A stretch of 64,000 nt of DNA from Nitrobacter vulgaris (GTDB lineage: Bacteria > Pseudomonadota > Alphaproteobacteria > Rhizobiales > Xanthobacteraceae), in the NCBI RefSeq assembly GCF_002028545.1, contig NZ_MWPQ01000004.1, positions 1 through 64,000 of the forward strand, read 5' to 3'. How positions within the stretch are numbered: the stretch's first letter is position 1; each line of letters begins with the position of its first letter. Shown here one piece after another: positions 17,974-26,524 of the stretch. Under the pieces are notes generated by a model that saw nothing but the letters and a program-made list of their open reading frames with translations, made no database searches and was not told the origin of the DNA. The position numbers were made by a program, and so were the translations under genes.

Positions 17974-20898
17974 TCAGCGTGAAAAGCCACTTGCAGTCGT
18001 GAGCTTGCCGAGCTTCCGGGATGAACGCGAAGTACCACGACGCCTCTCAAATTTGCGAATCACGGATGAGACTTGGGGCGCCGATACCGGTTTGCTGAGG
18101 AAAAAGCCTTGCACTTCATCGCAGCCTTCAGCGGCAGCCTGATCAAACTGGGCGATGTTCTCCACGCCTTCGGCAGTGATTTGCATGCCGAGGCTTTTTC
18201 CAAGGCTCACGATAGCGCGAACGATCAGCTTCGACCCTTCTGTCGAGGTCAAGTCATGGACGAACGATTGATCAATCTTGAGCTTATCGAAGGGAAAACT
18301 CTGCAGGTAGCTCAAAGAAGAATATCCCGTCCCGAAATCGTCAATTGCGATCCGCAAGCCAAGCGACCGGAGCTTGTGCAGGGTCGCCATGGTTTCCGTG
18401 CTATTCGTAAGAAGCACCGACTCGGTGATCTCGATCTCCAGGCGTCCGGCTGGTAGCCGCGAGTGCATCAGCGCCGATGAGAAAGCCTCGACGAGGCGCG
18501 GGCTACGGAATTGCACGGAAGAGACATTCACTGAGACCTTGATGTCGTCTGGCCAGGATGCAGCTTGTTGGCAAGCCTGATCAATCACCCATTCGCCGAG
18601 CCGAATAATGAGACCAATCTCCTCGGCCACAGGGATGAACTTTTCGGGAGACACGAGGCCGAGCTGCGGGTGACGCCACCGCAGCAGAGCTTCGAACCGG
18701 CAAATCTTTTCAAGTTTGAGATTGTAGATTGGCTGATAGACCAACTCAAACTGGCCATTCGTCATCGCGTCCCGAAGATCGAGTTCGAGAGCGCGGCGTT
18801 TCTGTAGACTTTCGTCCATCTCAGTTTCAAAGAACCGCCAGACGCCGCTACCTTCAGCCTTGGCACGATACAACGCCAAGTCTGCATTCTTCAGGAGCTT
18901 TTCGCCATTCGAGCCATCGTGAGGAGCCAGCGAGATACCGATACTACAGCCGATGACAATCCGTTGTCCGTTGAATTCATAAGACTGTCCGATGCATTCA
19001 ACGATACGTCGTGCAAGTCGCTCCACATCGTTAGAGTCTCGCGTGCCTGCTTGGATGATGGCAAACTCATCGCCGCCCAAACGAGCGACGGTATCGATCT
19101 CCCGGACACAGGCGAGCAGCCTGTCGGCGACTGCACAAAGCAGCTCGTCGCCGATCGGATGTCCGAGTGTGTCGTTGACCTGTTTGAAGTTGTCGAGGTC
19201 CAAACATAGAACGCTGAATCCAGCTCCGCGTCCGGCTTGGGCAATAGCTTGTTCGATACGCTCCGCCAGCAGCAGACGATTCGGGAGGTGGGTGAGGGCA
19301 TCGTGACGGGCCATAAAAGCGATCTGAGTCTCCGCCCGCTGCTGCTCGGTGACGTCTTCGCAAGTTTCCAGCCATCCGCCATCGGAGGTCGAACGGCGGT
19401 CGATACGAATAATGCGACCATCGCTTAAACTCTGAAAATAGCTTCCGATCTCCGAGCGCGATATGGACGACTCCACGAGTTCATCGAGGGTCTGACCCGC
19501 GTGATTTCCTGCCATGATGCTCAGCTTCAGAACAGATTCGAACTGCATGCCAGCGCGGACATGGCCGGAAGGAATGCGGAAAATCTCGCAGAAACGACGG
19601 TTGACGACTTGCAGGCAACCATCGTTGTCATACAGACACAAACCCTGCGACATGTTGTCGAGAGCGGCATCGAGTCTTCGGTTGGTCTCGTAGAGTTGCT
19701 CTTCCTGCCTCTTTAAGGCTGTGATGTCGCTGAAAACTACGATCTCGCCGCCTTCCTGGGTCTTGCTACGGCTGACGCGCAGCCACCGACCGTCCGGTAA
19801 ACACGCTTCGCCTGTGAGGTCGTCGTTCGCGAGGAGCGCCGGGCCAGTTGAGGGAAACGCAATCTTGAATGTGTCTAGCGAGTCGAACCGGAGAAGCTCC
19901 GGTGCACTGGCAAGAAATTCGCTTGAGCGGGAGTTGGCCAGCGCGATCTTTCCGTCAGGATGAAGAAGAACGACGCCTTCGCGGGAATTTTCAAGCGCAT
20001 CGGTCAAACGCGCTTGTGCGGACCTCCGCTGAGCGATTTCACGCCCAACCATATCTTTAATATTATTTCGCATCACGCTCATCGCGGCGATTAACGTACC
20101 GAGTTCGTCGGCTCCTCCCCTGGGGATGTTAACATCGAGCTCGCCCGCCGCGATGCTTCGTGCGGCTTTGGAGGCAACAGCAACCTGCCCAATAATACGG
20201 CGGCTTAACAGCCAAGTGACGAATCCGGAGAGAAGAAGCGCGATGGCGATAGCGCCGAGATTGAAATGCAAGTCACGATCAATCGCGGACAGAGCTCGTT
20301 GGCGGAACAAAAAGCCGTCGCCAGCAGTGTGGTTGATCAAAAGATCAATCTGCTGGTCAACGGTCTTCGCGTAGCCATCCAGGCGGTCGACATAGATGGC
20401 GCGGTTATTCACATCAGGTACTTTGCCGCCGTTGCTATACAGCGTGGCCCATTCACTGACTGCTTTGCGTACCTTTGTGACCGCATCAGTCGCGCCGGGG
20501 GACTGAGACCGTTCGGCGGCGATATTCAGATCGTCGTAAAAGGTACTTTCAAGCCTGGTAATTTTTTTATCAAGCTCGGTGCGCGCCTGAAGGTCGAGAA
20601 TCCCCAGTCGCCGGGAGGCGACTGCGCGCATTTTAGAGAAGTCTGCGGCCGCTGCCCGTGCGTAGTTGATCGACATCAGAGATTCGTCGAATGTTTTGGC
20701 AACAAGACCGCCAGCGTGCTTGATGCTTTGCATGGCGTAGAATCCGAGAGCCGCCGTGATGGCACTCATTAACAGATAGCAAACCAGGATCTGTGTTCGG
20801 ATTGTGTTACCCGCCGGTATGCAGGAGCGTATGCTTTCGTAAGCAGCGTGGAACAGCGCGCGATTTGCCCCGACTCCTGACGACATACTCGCACCCAC
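17974..20898 (-). CDS. Membrane-bound GGDEF-EAL cyclic-di-GMP enzyme with PAS sensors
   Basis: The 974-aa protein has two membrane helices (about 36-58 and 213-232) flanking a 150-aa helical periplasmic domain, a HAMP (about 233-285), two PAS-like domains (about 297-395 and 405-520), GGDEF (608-612) and EAL (736-738). The GGDEF site is intact (RLGGDEFAII), and an RxxD inhibitory site (R599-D602) lies five residues before it. EAL motifs FEALLRWRHP and DDFGTGYSS are also intact, so both synthesis and breakdown of c-di-GMP are possible. The GTG start is 12 nt upstream of an ATG (20886) that may be the real start. Confidence 0.93.
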   Translation of the reverse strand: MGASMSSGVGANRALFHAAYESIRSCIPAGNTIRTQILVCYLLMSAITAALGFYAMQSIKHAGGLVAKTFDESLMSINYARAAAADFSKMRAVASRRLGILDLQARTELDKKITRLESTFYDDLNIAAERSQSPGATDAVTKVRKAVSEWATLYSNGGKVPDVNNRAIYVDRLDGYAKTVDQQIDLLINHTAGDGFLFRQRALSAIDRDLHFNLGAIAIALLLSGFVTWLLSRRIIGQVAVASKAARSIAAGELDVNIPRGGADELGTLIAAMSVMRNNIKDMVGREIAQRRSAQARLTDALENSREGVVLLHPDGKIALANSRSSEFLASAPELLRFDSLDTFKIAFPSTGPALLANDDLTGEACLPDGRWLRVSRSKTQEGGEIVVFSDITALKRQEEQLYETNRRLDAALDNMSQGLCLYDNDGCLQVVNRRFCEIFRIPSGHVRAGMQFESVLKLSIMAGNHAGQTLDELVESSISRSEIGSYFQSLSDGRIIRIDRRSTSDGGWLETCEDVTEQQRAETQIAFMARHDALTHLPNRLLLAERIEQAIAQAGRGAGFSVLCLDLDNFKQVNDTLGHPIGDELLCAVADRLLACVREIDTVARLGGDEFAIIQAGTRDSNDVERLARRIVECIGQSYEFNGQRIVIGCSIGISLAPHDGSNGEKLLKNADLALYRAKAEGSGVWRFFETEMDESLQKRRALELDLRDAMTNGQFELVYQPIYNLKLEKICRFEALLRWRHPQLGLVSPEKFIPVAEEIGLIIRLGEWVIDQACQQAASWPDDIKVSVNVSSVQFRSPRLVEAFSSALMHSRLPAGRLEIEITESVLLTNSTETMATLHKLRSLGLRIAIDDFGTGYSSLSYLQSFPFDKLKIDQSFVHDLTSTEGSKLIVRAIVSLGKSLGMQITAEGVENIAQFDQAAAEGCDEVQGFFLSKPVSAPQVSSVIRKFERRRGTSRSSRKLGKLTTASGFSR

Positions 20899-21116
20899 AC
20901 GATGGCTCCACTTCCGTCAGCGACCGAAGAATAAGCCCTACTTTCAGGGATAGCCCTGGCGATAAGGGCATTCGAAGGTGACATCACTCATCGGAATAGC
21001 GATATAATCTTTACGGCCGGTGTTGAGTAAAGGTACTTCTGGATTATGGTAACCAGTTAGTGCATCGAATCGTTCTAATTTACAGTTCGCGCATGAAGGT
21101 CTGACGGAGCAACGGA

Positions 21117-21476
21117 ATGCATGTGCTCAGATGGATTTCGATCCTTCTAAGACGGAGTGATACGCATGTTTTGTTAGCAGTGTTAGGTGGTTTGCTCGCC
21201 GGCGGTGCATTAGCTGCCAGCCCTTATCAAATTTCACAGAAAAATCGTGAATTTCAGCCAGGCCATATTGCCATTAACCGCGGCGAGGCTTTGCGCTTTA
21301 TCAACGACGATGGCGATCTTCTTCACCACGCTTATCTCACCTCCCCAACGTTCTCGTTCGATTCGAACGATCAGAAGCCGGGCACCTCATTCACCGTTGT
21401 CTTTCCGGTCGCGGGCAGCTTTACGGTGCGGTGCGGGATCCATCCAAAAATGAAGCTGACGGTGAAGGTGAACTGA
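21117..21476 (+). CDS. Exported cupredoxin (plastocyanin-like, single type-1 copper)
   Basis: A 119-aa protein with a signal peptide to about A34. Copper ligands are a histidine at 70 or 71 in DLLHHAYL and the C-terminal loop C106-x2-H109-x2-M112 in VRCGIHPKM. This compact loop occurs in small cupredoxins that databases often label methylamine-utilisation-like. It probably acts as a periplasmic electron carrier. It is followed by a convergent membrane-protein gene and, 2 kb away, a di-heme peroxidase that could be its redox partner. Confidence 0.85.
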   Translation: MHVLRWISILLRRSDTHVLLAVLGGLLAGGALAASPYQISQKNREFQPGHIAINRGEALRFINDDGDLLHHAYLTSPTFSFDSNDQKPGTSFTVVFPVAGSFTVRCGIHPKMKLTVKVN

Positions 21477-21500
21477 GTTTGTTTGCTGGCCCGCCCGGGG

Positions 21501-22562
21501 TTACAAAACCGTCGTATTGAACAGCGCTGCGTGGCCGACGTAGTAGGCAAACAGCGTTGCGGCAAGTGCAGCGCAGAACCCGGCCGGAGCGGCGAGTGGA
21601 ACACGCCGGTCGTTCTCTACCCGGCGGTCATCGGCAAGCACTGCGAACAGCACCGCAATGATGCCGGAATGCCCGATGGTGTCTATTTTTCCAAATTCCA
21701 GGCAAGCAGCGATGAACATACCGGCGAGAATTGCCGCTGCGCAGCGCCGGACCAGCGGCGTCCAGAGCAACGCAAATGCCAATACGAACTCAACGGCGCC
21801 AGCAGCACGCATATAGAACGCGGGATCAAACCCGAAAGTAATGCTCGGATGCGTGATGAAGATCGGATAACTCCACTGAGGATAGGCCCATTTTTCAACG
21901 GACGCCCACATCAGAGTCACCGCTGTCGCATAGCGCATGATATCAATCGGCTCGATCCCGAAGAACTTCTTCTGAAGTCCCCTCAAAGCAAGATATGCTG
22001 CGATGCCCAGAAAGATTGGGTAGTCCGCCAAATGGAACATTCCGTAGTCGTGTATCGCCATGCCGAACAAGATGACGATGCCGAGCGCGGAGATCGGCAA
22101 AGTCCGCCTCCACAATAGGCAAATCGCGATTGTGAACTGCAGGGGAGGGAGGAGCAGCGATTTGCTGGTCAATTCTGGCGTTAACAGGATGCCACCCAGC
22201 GTCCAAACACCGATGAAGAAAAAGAAGCAGAACGCACGCACCATTTCCTCAGTATGGAGGCGTATTCCAATGGTGACGCGATCCATTGACCGTAACATCG
22301 CTTCACCGAGAGGCGTCTTCTCGAGAAAGCAACCGGCAAGAAGTCCGACCGCGGCAATGAAGATTAGGATTTCGAAGTCCTGGCACAGCACGTTGGAGAG
22401 TTCCAGTGGCTGGCCCGCGACATCGTAAGCGCAGAACCATTTCACATGGGCGCTGGCACTGGCAGTGCTCGTCACGGCGAACAGCAAGGCGAGGAGACAC
22501 CGGGCGAGGACAAGAGACGAGTTTCTCAGGACGGGGATGCTCCGCTGAAGGTAGCCGTTCAT
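21501..22562 (-). CDS. Polytopic membrane protein, unknown function
   Basis: A 353-aa protein with an N-terminal signal-anchor-like helix ending TSTASASA, then HVKWFCAYDVAGQP, and about eight further membrane helices. The membrane-embedded motif MWASVEKWAYPQWSYPIF with later EFVLAFALLWTP resembles DoxX-like proteins. The conserved His/Cys/Trp stretch after the first helix (HVKWFC) could bind metal. The gene is convergent with the cupredoxin gene, 24 bp between stops. Confidence 0.75.
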   Translation of the reverse strand: MNGYLQRSIPVLRNSSLVLARCLLALLFAVTSTASASAHVKWFCAYDVAGQPLELSNVLCQDFEILIFIAAVGLLAGCFLEKTPLGEAMLRSMDRVTIGIRLHTEEMVRAFCFFFFIGVWTLGGILLTPELTSKSLLLPPLQFTIAICLLWRRTLPISALGIVILFGMAIHDYGMFHLADYPIFLGIAAYLALRGLQKKFFGIEPIDIMRYATAVTLMWASVEKWAYPQWSYPIFITHPSITFGFDPAFYMRAAGAVEFVLAFALLWTPLVRRCAAAILAGMFIAACLEFGKIDTIGHSGIIAVLFAVLADDRRVENDRRVPLAAPAGFCAALAATLFAYYVGHAALFNTTVL

Positions 22563-23102
22563 CGCGCAATCCAGGCAATTAACCAGAACGTGTTGGGAAT
22601 TTATTTACTATACTGCAAATTGAATAGTTTGGAAGGCATGCCATTTAGCATGGTTAAAATTGGACAAAACCCGCGCGGAACTCGGGTTAGGGACCTACTA
22701 ATTTGTAGGAGTTTCGAGGAGTCTGCGATTGGGGAACTCTGATGGCCAATCTATTCGTGTGATGAGTATGCTGTCTGCGACGCAAACTGAGCGAAGGTCG
22801 GATGAGTACCACAAGGGCGCGGGCCACAAGTCTGATCGCCGACCGAAGATCGTCTCTATCGTCAACGACATAGGATCGACTCGGCCGTCTCAAAGATTGG
22901 CGCATCATCCGGGTTGCCATCCGCTACGACGCATTCCGCGCGCATCGTCTTCTCAGCAATCTGTACTGCAGCTACAGTCGCCTTTATTTCAATCAATGAG
23001 TCCCCATTCAGCGGCGCTTCTCTTTCAAATTTTAGGTATTGGAACCACGAGATATCAATTTTTTTGACCTATCGTTTATGTAAGCGAGAGGCGGAGATTG
23101 GG
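22563..23102. other. Gene-poor AT-rich interval
   Basis: No convincing coding sequence is visible in 540 bp. The part near 22590-22680 is clearly AT-richer than the core genome. A short inverted repeat, CCTACTA/TAGGAG-like, lies near 22693-22713. Short open frames on either strand lack ribosome sites and family-like sequence, so this may be decayed DNA. Confidence 0.45.
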
Positions 23103-23267
23103 ATGTTTGTCCTATTGAGTGTCGCGGCTATTTTGGCCGGGGTTGTACTGGCGTGGGCTGCGGATAGACACACCGTCCATTTGGAAACACTGGAGACCTG
23201 CGCGGGTATATCGCTTTTTGCCGGCTTCGGTCTTTTAGGCGCTTTGCTATCGCATTTGGCCGCGTGA
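23103..23267 (+). CDS. Small membrane protein (54 aa)
   Basis: ATG 23103 is preceded by GCGGAGATTGGG, with GGAG about 7 nt upstream. The product is a two-helix hairpin: helix one FVLLSVAAILAGVVLAWAAD, a short polar loop HTVHLETLET, and helix two AGISLFAGFGLLGALLSHLA. It is convergent with the di-heme peroxidase gene. Family unknown; the helical hairpin and good ribosome site make it a credible gene. Confidence 0.55.
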   Translation: MFVLLSVAAILAGVVLAWAADRHTVHLETLETCAGISLFAGFGLLGALLSHLAA

Positions 23268-23296
23268 TCGAACGAGGCAGATTTTTCGCGATGGAT

Positions 23297-24328
23297 TTAT
23301 TGAGTGGGTCCAGATAGCCGCGCACTAGGCGAGTCGGCGGTCAATGTTTGTAGAAATTCAATGAGCGCCTTCTTATCGGCTTCCGTCAGCGAGAGTGGTT
23401 CAATGGAAGGCGAGCGGCTAGGTCGATCGATGCCGCCTCTATTGTATAACTCGATCACGCCTTCCAAAGTCGGAATCGAGCCATCGTGCATGTAGGGTGC
23501 ACGCTTCGCGACGTTGCGTAACGTCGGAGTCTTGAAGGCGTAGCGCAGCATCTCTGATTTCGGAAAAATTCGGCCCCTTCCAATATCGGCGCCGGTCGCA
23601 GTACCAATGTCCTGAAAGGATCCATCAGTGAACGATGGGCCGCTGTGGCAGTGCGAGCAATGAGCTTTGCCGTTGAACAGCGCGAACCCGCGCTTGGCTT
23701 CGGTAGAAATGGCCGTCTCGTCGCCCGCAATCCAGCGATCGAACGGTGCTTCACCGGCGACGATGGTGCGTTGGTAGATTCCCAACGCCTTCTCAATTCT
23801 GGTTCGTGTGATAGCGCCTTTCCCGAAGGCGGCGTTAAAGGCGGCAACATATCTCGGCGCGTGGCGCAAGCGTCGCACCAGTTCACGTTCTGTGATGTCC
23901 ATGATCTGCGGACTCACCAATGGCTTGAAGGCCACCGACTCGAGATCCGGAAATTTTCCATCCCAGCCAAGAATATCAACGAACGCGATGTCAATTAATG
24001 TGGGCGTACGAATCTTAAGCCCCGCCGGGTCTTCGCCGACCGCCTGCGGCAAGCCGTCTGCCCATGATTTCGACGGGTCATGACATGACGCACAGGAGAT
24101 CTTGCGCGATCCTGAAAGAATGGGATCGAAGAACAGCATCCTGCCAAGATCAGCCTTGGCGGGAGTGTAGGGATTGCTGTCCGGAAATGGGATCTTTGCC
24201 GGGCGTTGATAGTCGGACTTGACCTTATCAGAGATGAGGCCAGAACTATCCGTTTCTTCGGCCGCTGAAAAATTAAGCGGAACGCAGGCAAGCAACGCTG
24301 CGATAAGAAGCCCAGTCCGTCGTGTCAT
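23297..24328 (-). CDS. Di-heme cytochrome c peroxidase (MauG/CcpA family)
   Basis: A 343-aa exported protein with a signal peptide (cut near SAA-EE). Two c-type heme motifs, CASCH (79-83) and CSHCH (224-228), mark the electron-entry and peroxidatic domains. Conserved family segments include LGRMLFFDPILSG and FKTPTLRNVAKRAPYMHDGS. It reduces peroxide in the periplasm using electrons from a small cytochrome or cupredoxin; the cupredoxin at 21.1 kb is a plausible donor. No methylamine dehydrogenase genes are present, so a MauG role in TTQ maturation is unlikely. Confidence 0.92.
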   Translation of the reverse strand: MTRRTGLLIAALLACVPLNFSAAEETDSSGLISDKVKSDYQRPAKIPFPDSNPYTPAKADLGRMLFFDPILSGSRKISCASCHDPSKSWADGLPQAVGEDPAGLKIRTPTLIDIAFVDILGWDGKFPDLESVAFKPLVSPQIMDITERELVRRLRHAPRYVAAFNAAFGKGAITRTRIEKALGIYQRTIVAGEAPFDRWIAGDETAISTEAKRGFALFNGKAHCSHCHSGPSFTDGSFQDIGTATGADIGRGRIFPKSEMLRYAFKTPTLRNVAKRAPYMHDGSIPTLEGVIELYNRGGIDRPSRSPSIEPLSLTEADKKALIEFLQTLTADSPSARLSGPTQ

Positions 24329-24400
24329 GTAGCACCAAGTTTGACGATAGCCTGATATACTTTCCTAATGCTTAAAGATTGATGGCAGGGTTCGGGGAAG

Positions 24401-24616
24401 CTAGGGCGCACGCAAGTCACATTTGAAAATCAGCTCTGTGATCCGCGAAATGTCGAGCAAGCGTCGCAGGATTTCCCCACGACTCGGCTTTGTCGCCCAG
24501 CTCGTTACCATGTTTCCCTGAGGACTTACGGCAACCGTTGCGTCATTCCCAACGTATCTGAACGTAGGAATGCGCAAAGTCCCGGCCAAACACGTTCGGA
24601 GAATCATCCTCTTCAA
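24401..24616 (-). pseudogene. Short fragment after the immunity gene, possible toxin C-terminus remnant
   Basis: A 71-codon frame starts at TTG 24616, 4 nt after the immunity-gene remnant. The middle (RYVGNDATVAVSPQGNMVTSW) reminds me of the C-terminal strand region of secreted polymorphic toxins, but I cannot assign a family. It lacks a ribosome site and a proper N-terminus. It may instead be a non-coding shadow. Confidence 0.25.
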
Positions 24617-24620
24617 TCGC

Positions 24621-24942
24621 TCATTTCGCGATTGCTAAAAACGGGCTATTTGGTCCTAAGTTTCGACGAAATTTCTGGCGCGCTTCTTCGGGCGATATCG
24701 CTCGCAAACGAGGTTGGTCCTCCACCGTGAAGTTCGCTCTGCGGATAATCGAGTTCCCAGAGCCTTCCATCATTGGGATCGCGATAGAGAGTGAGCCACC
24801 CGCTTGCATCGCGCCCGATCTCAAGAAGATGCGATTTGGTAAGCGCCACGATCCGCATGTTGACATCATCAGCGACGAGGCGGCCATCCTTCAACACCCA
24901 CTGACCAATCAGCATCGTTTCATCAGGTTCGATGTTCATCAT
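24621..24942 (-). pseudogene. Imm27-type immunity protein, frameshifted
   Basis: The N-terminal frame from 24942 gives ETMLIGQWVLKDGRLVADD, WLTLYRDPNDGRLWELDYPQ and SELHGGGP, an excellent match to Imm27 immunity proteins, which protect against secreted polymorphic toxins. After HGGGP the family continues with a P-x-L-x-x-I-S-x-E-E-A pattern. Exactly that (RLRAISPEEARQKF) appears in the +1 frame and runs to TGA 24621. One extra base near 24714-24715 explains the shift, and removing it would give about 106 aa. No intact toxin gene is nearby. Confidence 0.72.
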
Positions 24943-25079
24943 GGCACCGCCATCGCTAGACCGACCGCCGATCCCCGACTACGACGCATCTGCGCCGACT
25001 CCAATCAGGCGGGTCAACGCTCATTCTGCCGAGTCGCTGTATCCGATATGACTATTGCCCTGTCACAAGGCCGCTGCGG

Positions 25080-25511
25080 TCAGGGCGTGCGATGAGCCAG
25101 AAGAACAAGGCAGTCACTGTTCCGCAGATCATCACCAATGGAATTTGGACCGCCGCAGTGTTCAAAAATTTCGTCGTTAATCCCCACGAACCGTTTGATG
25201 AGTACTCGGGGAGCAGCACGTACTACATAAATCACGAGCCCCAGAAGCGCTCCGGCGGCCACGTAAACCGGCTAACCATTCCAGTCGCGCGACCTAAGAA
25301 AGATGAATAAAGGCACCCCAAAAACAACGGTGATCGGATATCCAAGCACTGCGGAGAGGCCGATTATCCACGCCGCTTCAGACAATTCTCGGAGATCAAA
25401 GCCGATTGCTTCGATGCGAAACGGTGCCGCGAGAATCGCTGCCAGCAGACGTGGCGTTATCGGGGCAACGAGGAAGCCAAGAACCGCTCTGAGCCACATC
25501 GAATTGGTCAT
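25080..25511 (-). pseudogene. Small membrane protein gene broken by an in-frame TAG
   Basis: Two open segments are in the same frame. 25511-25275 gives four hydrophobic stretches ending FIFLRSRDWNG. A TAG at 25274-25272 follows, and the frame then continues PVYVAAGALLGLVIYVV to TGA 25080. The stop replaces what looks like the W of a G-W-P-x-Y junction (TGG to TAG). Reading through would give 143 aa with membrane segments continuing on both sides. It is a recent pseudogene unless the stop is suppressed. Family unknown. Confidence 0.6.
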
Positions 25512-26032
25512 CGCAGATCGTTTCCTACTTGGAAGGAAAAACCTGGTCGGCCCAACTCTCGTTGATGTTTGTGCTCGTCATTGCACCATTCGAGCACTCT
25601 ACTAGCACCCATACCGTACGCAGCGACGGTACATCACCACGATGGGCGATACGGCCAGTTCGAACTCATTGATTTTCTTTGATGAAATGGTGCCCAGGGG
25701 CGGGCGAAGGAAGAAAAGCAAAAACCGATAGTTAGGTGAGGTGGGAAAGTCGTTTTGTTTCCCACTATTCCATAGCTTTTTGATTGCGCGTTCCCACCGA
25801 CTTACGGGCGGTGGTTCGATGCCTAAAGGCGGAATCGAACTGGCCTCGCGATAGAGCTTGGTTCTCGCAGTTTGCCAGGCTGAATCTTTTTCTGCAGTTT
25901 TTGCCGCCTCGCGTCTTATCTTTGAAAACCAACGACAACCAACGCCATTGCTTGGTTTCCGGGGCCGCCGACTGGCGCTAACGGTTAGAACCCGGCCGGG
26001 GTGGAAACTCCTCCCAACTTCTGGGGGACGTT
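25512..26032. other. Left end of the integrated element: attL region and arm sites
   Basis: A 521-bp gene-free stretch. Host DNA ends at the attL core (25687-25704). Inside the element come GGTGGGAAAGTC (25740-25751) and two inverted variants, GTTTCCCAC (25757-25765) and GTTCCCACC (25790-25798), candidate arm-type integrase sites. The first and second form a hairpin, TGGGAAA/TTTCCCA. Confidence 0.6.
25687..25704. repeat. attL core of the tRNA-Phe element
   Basis: The 18-bp ATGGTGCCCAGGGGCGGG is identical to 36782-36799, the complement of the tRNA-Phe 3' end with CCA. Flanking bases differ at once on both sides. The distance between copies gives an element of about 11,095 bp. Confidence 0.88.
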
Positions 26033-26248
26033 ATGAACTTGCTTTCTATTAATGATGCGGCCGCACTCACCGGCCTCAGCCGCTCGACCCTCGCCAAACG
26101 CCGCTGCAACGGGAGTGGCCCGGCTTTTTTCAAGCTCGGGCGAGTCATTAAATATGACCGCGCCGATGTGGATGCCTGGATTCTGTCGCAACGTCGCAGG
26201 AGCACCTGGGCGGCGAACGAAAACGTCCGGCAGCCCAACGCCGCCTGA
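26033..26248 (+). CDS. AlpA/excisionase-like HTH protein
   Basis: A 71-aa protein built around a winged-HTH of the HTH_17/MerR-like type: MNLLSINDAAALTGLSRSTL, KRRCNGSGPAFFKLGRVIKY and DRADVDAWI. Such proteins control integrase or act as directionality factors in P4-like elements. A GGGGGACGTT stretch precedes ATG 26033. It is the first gene inside attL and the likely regulator of the rightward replication genes. Confidence 0.8.
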   Translation: MNLLSINDAAALTGLSRSTLAKRRCNGSGPAFFKLGRVIKYDRADVDAWILSQRRRSTWAANENVRQPNAA

Positions 26249-26290
26249 CAACCGCCCCTTTGGGCATTCCTCCACTGGAGTACTTTCAAC

Positions 26291-26524
26291 TTGAAAATTT
26301 TGAGCTTTCGCCACGGCCGTGGCGAGGGGCGACGCTTTGGCAATTTCGATGCTGAAGTAGCGCCAGGAATTATCATCAACCAACTTGCGCTGATTCGAAG
26401 GCCAGACGGACAATTCCGCGTCTTCGGCAATGGCAAGGGCGTGTTTCTGAAACGCCACGCCGAGCAAGAGCTAATCGAGCTTGCACTTGCGGCTTCCCAA
26501 ACATGCGGGAGGCACGCCGAATGA
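26291..26524 (+). CDS. Conserved element protein, unknown function
   Basis: A 77-aa protein starting at TTG 26291, with GGAG about 10 nt upstream. It begins KILSFRHGRGEGRRFGNFDAEV and continues with a beta-rich LALIRRPDGQFRVFG and an acidic/hydrophobic helix. The stop overlaps the next start (ATGA at 26521-26524), so it is translationally coupled to the helicase gene. A small replication accessory role is only inference. Confidence 0.6.
   Translation: MKILSFRHGRGEGRRFGNFDAEVAPGIIINQLALIRRPDGQFRVFGNGKGVFLKRHAEQELIELALAASQTCGRHAE

Noticed and set aside
21117-24328. Methylamine utilisation (mau) cluster
   Set aside because: Cupredoxin and MauG-like peroxidase are present, but no methylamine dehydrogenase subunits or other maturation genes.
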